From: an uncultured Burkholderiales bacterium | GTDB lineage: Bacteria; Pseudomonadota; Gammaproteobacteria; Burkholderiales; Burkholderiaceae | NCBI GenBank assembly: GCA_903845315.1 | Contig: CAIMWY010000297.1 | Span: forward strand, 1 to 6,793 | Direction: 5' to 3' | Length of the DNA stretch: 6,793 nt | In this document: piece by piece, positions 6,454-6,793 of the stretch | Position numbering within the stretch: the stretch's first letter is position 1 | How the letters are laid out: each line of letters opens with the position of its first letter | Notes under the pieces: model-generated | Seen by the model: the letters and a program-made list of their open reading frames with translations, nothing else | Database searches by the model: none | What the model was told of the DNA's origin: nothing | Position numbers and translations under genes: made by a program

Positions 6454-6567
6454 GGTTCGCGATTGACAACTAAGACGCACACATCGTATTTCTTGACCAG
6501 GGTGCACGCACGCACGTTAACCCTCTGGCTGGCTCTGAGCATGCCAAAATCTGTCGCATACGGCACA

Positions 6568-6604
6568 CCTGTCTAAGCTGCTGACGCCACATCTGCTTGT
6601 CTAA
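6568..6604. repeat. Pair of 9-bp direct repeats C(C/T)TGTCTAA, possible operator
   Basis: CCTGTCTAA (6568-6576) and CTTGTCTAA (6596-6604) differ at one base and are 28 bp apart in the divergent promoter region. The second copy overlaps a TCTAAT -10-like hexamer. Paired half-sites in such a place could bind a regulator, but two 9-mers could also arise by chance. Confidence 0.25.
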
Positions 6605-6656
6605 TTCACCCTGATGCAGCCGAGTACTGCACCCATTTTTCTCATCCTCATCATTC

Positions 6657-6662
6657 AAAGGA
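6657..6662 (+). promoter_or_regulatory. Ribosome binding site of the GlcG-like gene
   Basis: AAAGGA lies 6 nt before the ATG at 6669, which supports that start for the gene cut off by the window end. Confidence 0.75.
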
Positions 6663-6668
6663 ATCCAC

Positions 6669-6793
6669 ATGTCCAAACTCACTCTCGATGCCGCCCTGAA
6701 GATTGCACAAGAAGCGGCCAAAGCCGCACGTGCAGCGGGCTATCAACCCATGGGCATCGCGGTGCTCGACCCAGCCGGTGACTTGGTGACGTA
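6669..6793 (+). CDS. GlcG/HbpS family protein (PF03928, haem-binding/degrading-like), N-terminal part
   Basis: The first 41 residues of a gene running off the window. They begin MSKLTLDAALKIAQEAA, continue with an alanine-rich helix, then MGIAVLDPAGDLVT. An N-terminal LT-x-x-x-A helix followed by a strand of the form (M)xIAVxDxxGxLV is the opening of the GlcG/HbpS domain, whose proteins are usually about 130-150 residues. Members include the haem-binding HbpS of Streptomyces and GlcG of glycolate operons; many sit next to carboxylate-catabolism genes and their biochemical role is unclear. It is divergent from the BKACE gene and may share control with it. No signal peptide is seen at the start, so it is probably cytosolic. 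The end is outside the window. Confidence 0.82.
   Translation, partial: MSKLTLDAALKIAQEAAKAARAAGYQPMGIAVLDPAGDLVT

Larger units (their letters stand above)
6454..6668. promoter_or_regulatory. Divergent intergenic region between BKACE and GlcG-like genes
   Basis: These 215 bp must hold promoters for the BKACE-Bug unit (minus) and the GlcG-like gene (plus). A consensus TTGACA sits at 6463-6468 (plus) but has only a poor -10 (TATTTC, 6487-6492, 18-bp gap). A TCTAAT -10-like hexamer at 6600-6605 (plus) lacks a good -35. Nothing convincing was found for the minus direction. A GCAC x3 tandem occurs at 6504-6515. No small gene is supported. Confidence 0.4.

Noticed and set aside
6454..6507. Upstream GTG start for BKACE at 6505-6507
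   Set aside because: It adds 18 residues unlike the family with no ribosome binding site. The ATG at 6453 gives the canonical N-terminus and Kce-like numbering of the zinc histidines.
6516..6523. GGGTTAAC shared by both divergent intergenic regions (2442-2449 and, on the minus strand, 6523-6516)
   Set aside because: An 8-mer centred on a common palindrome; two occurrences are not enough to call a shared operator.
5746..6576. Long plus-strand open frame (276 codons) opposite BKACE
   Set aside because: It is antisense to a clearly conserved enzyme gene, shows no recognisable domain, and long antisense frames are common in GC-biased genes.
6470..6721. Minus-strand open frame of 83 codons upstream of BKACE
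   Set aside because: It overlaps the GlcG-like start and its ribosome binding site on the other strand, and has no recognisable family.

Overview
The window looks like chromosome from a betaproteobacterium of the order Burkholderiales, probably a freshwater Comamonadaceae of the Limnohabitans/Rhodoferax/Polaromonas kind. This is inferred from the moderately high GC content, the gene style, and above all from two orphan periplasmic solute receptors of the Bug/TctC family. That family is strongly expanded in this order. No sequence search was possible, so the genus is a guess.

Layout. (1) Bases 1-79 are the lysine/alanine-rich C-terminus of an unidentified plus-strand gene, followed by a 9-bp-stem hairpin at 93-117. 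(2) On the minus strand (read 2441 to 125) lies a two-gene unit: an LVIVD-repeat beta-propeller protein, then a CobW/COG0523 metal-chaperone GTPase, separated by 10 nt. (3) A 103-bp AT-rich divergent intergenic region (2442-2544) carries a perfect DnaA-box 9-mer. (4) On the plus strand (2545-4448) a Bug receptor is followed 23 nt later by a 3-hydroxyisobutyrate dehydrogenase-family (beta-hydroxyacid dehydrogenase) gene. (5) A strong 12-bp hairpin (4489-4515) separates this pair from a convergent minus-strand pair: a BKACE (beta-keto acid cleavage enzyme, DUF849) gene at 6453-5530 and a second Bug receptor at 5512-4520, 17 nt apart. (6) A second divergent intergenic region (6454-6668) separates BKACE from the start of a GlcG/HbpS-family (PF03928) gene cut by the window end.

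How the genes may work together. The right two thirds look like carboxylate uptake and catabolism: two receptor-plus-enzyme cassettes facing each other. In each, a periplasmic binding protein would capture an organic acid, and the neighbouring cytosolic enzyme would reduce/oxidise a beta-hydroxyacid or cleave a beta-keto acid with acetyl-CoA. No TctA/TctB membrane subunits are in the window, so transport must rely on components elsewhere. The left unit pairs a metal-handling GTPase with a seven-blade propeller whose repeats carry recurrent histidines at one equivalent position. This makes a metal-loaded propeller a plausible but unproven idea. I see no mobile element, CRISPR array, tRNA or rRNA, and no gene-free stretch over 300 bases. 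There is no clear evidence of a wholly new system. The propeller/CobW pair is the most interesting lead.
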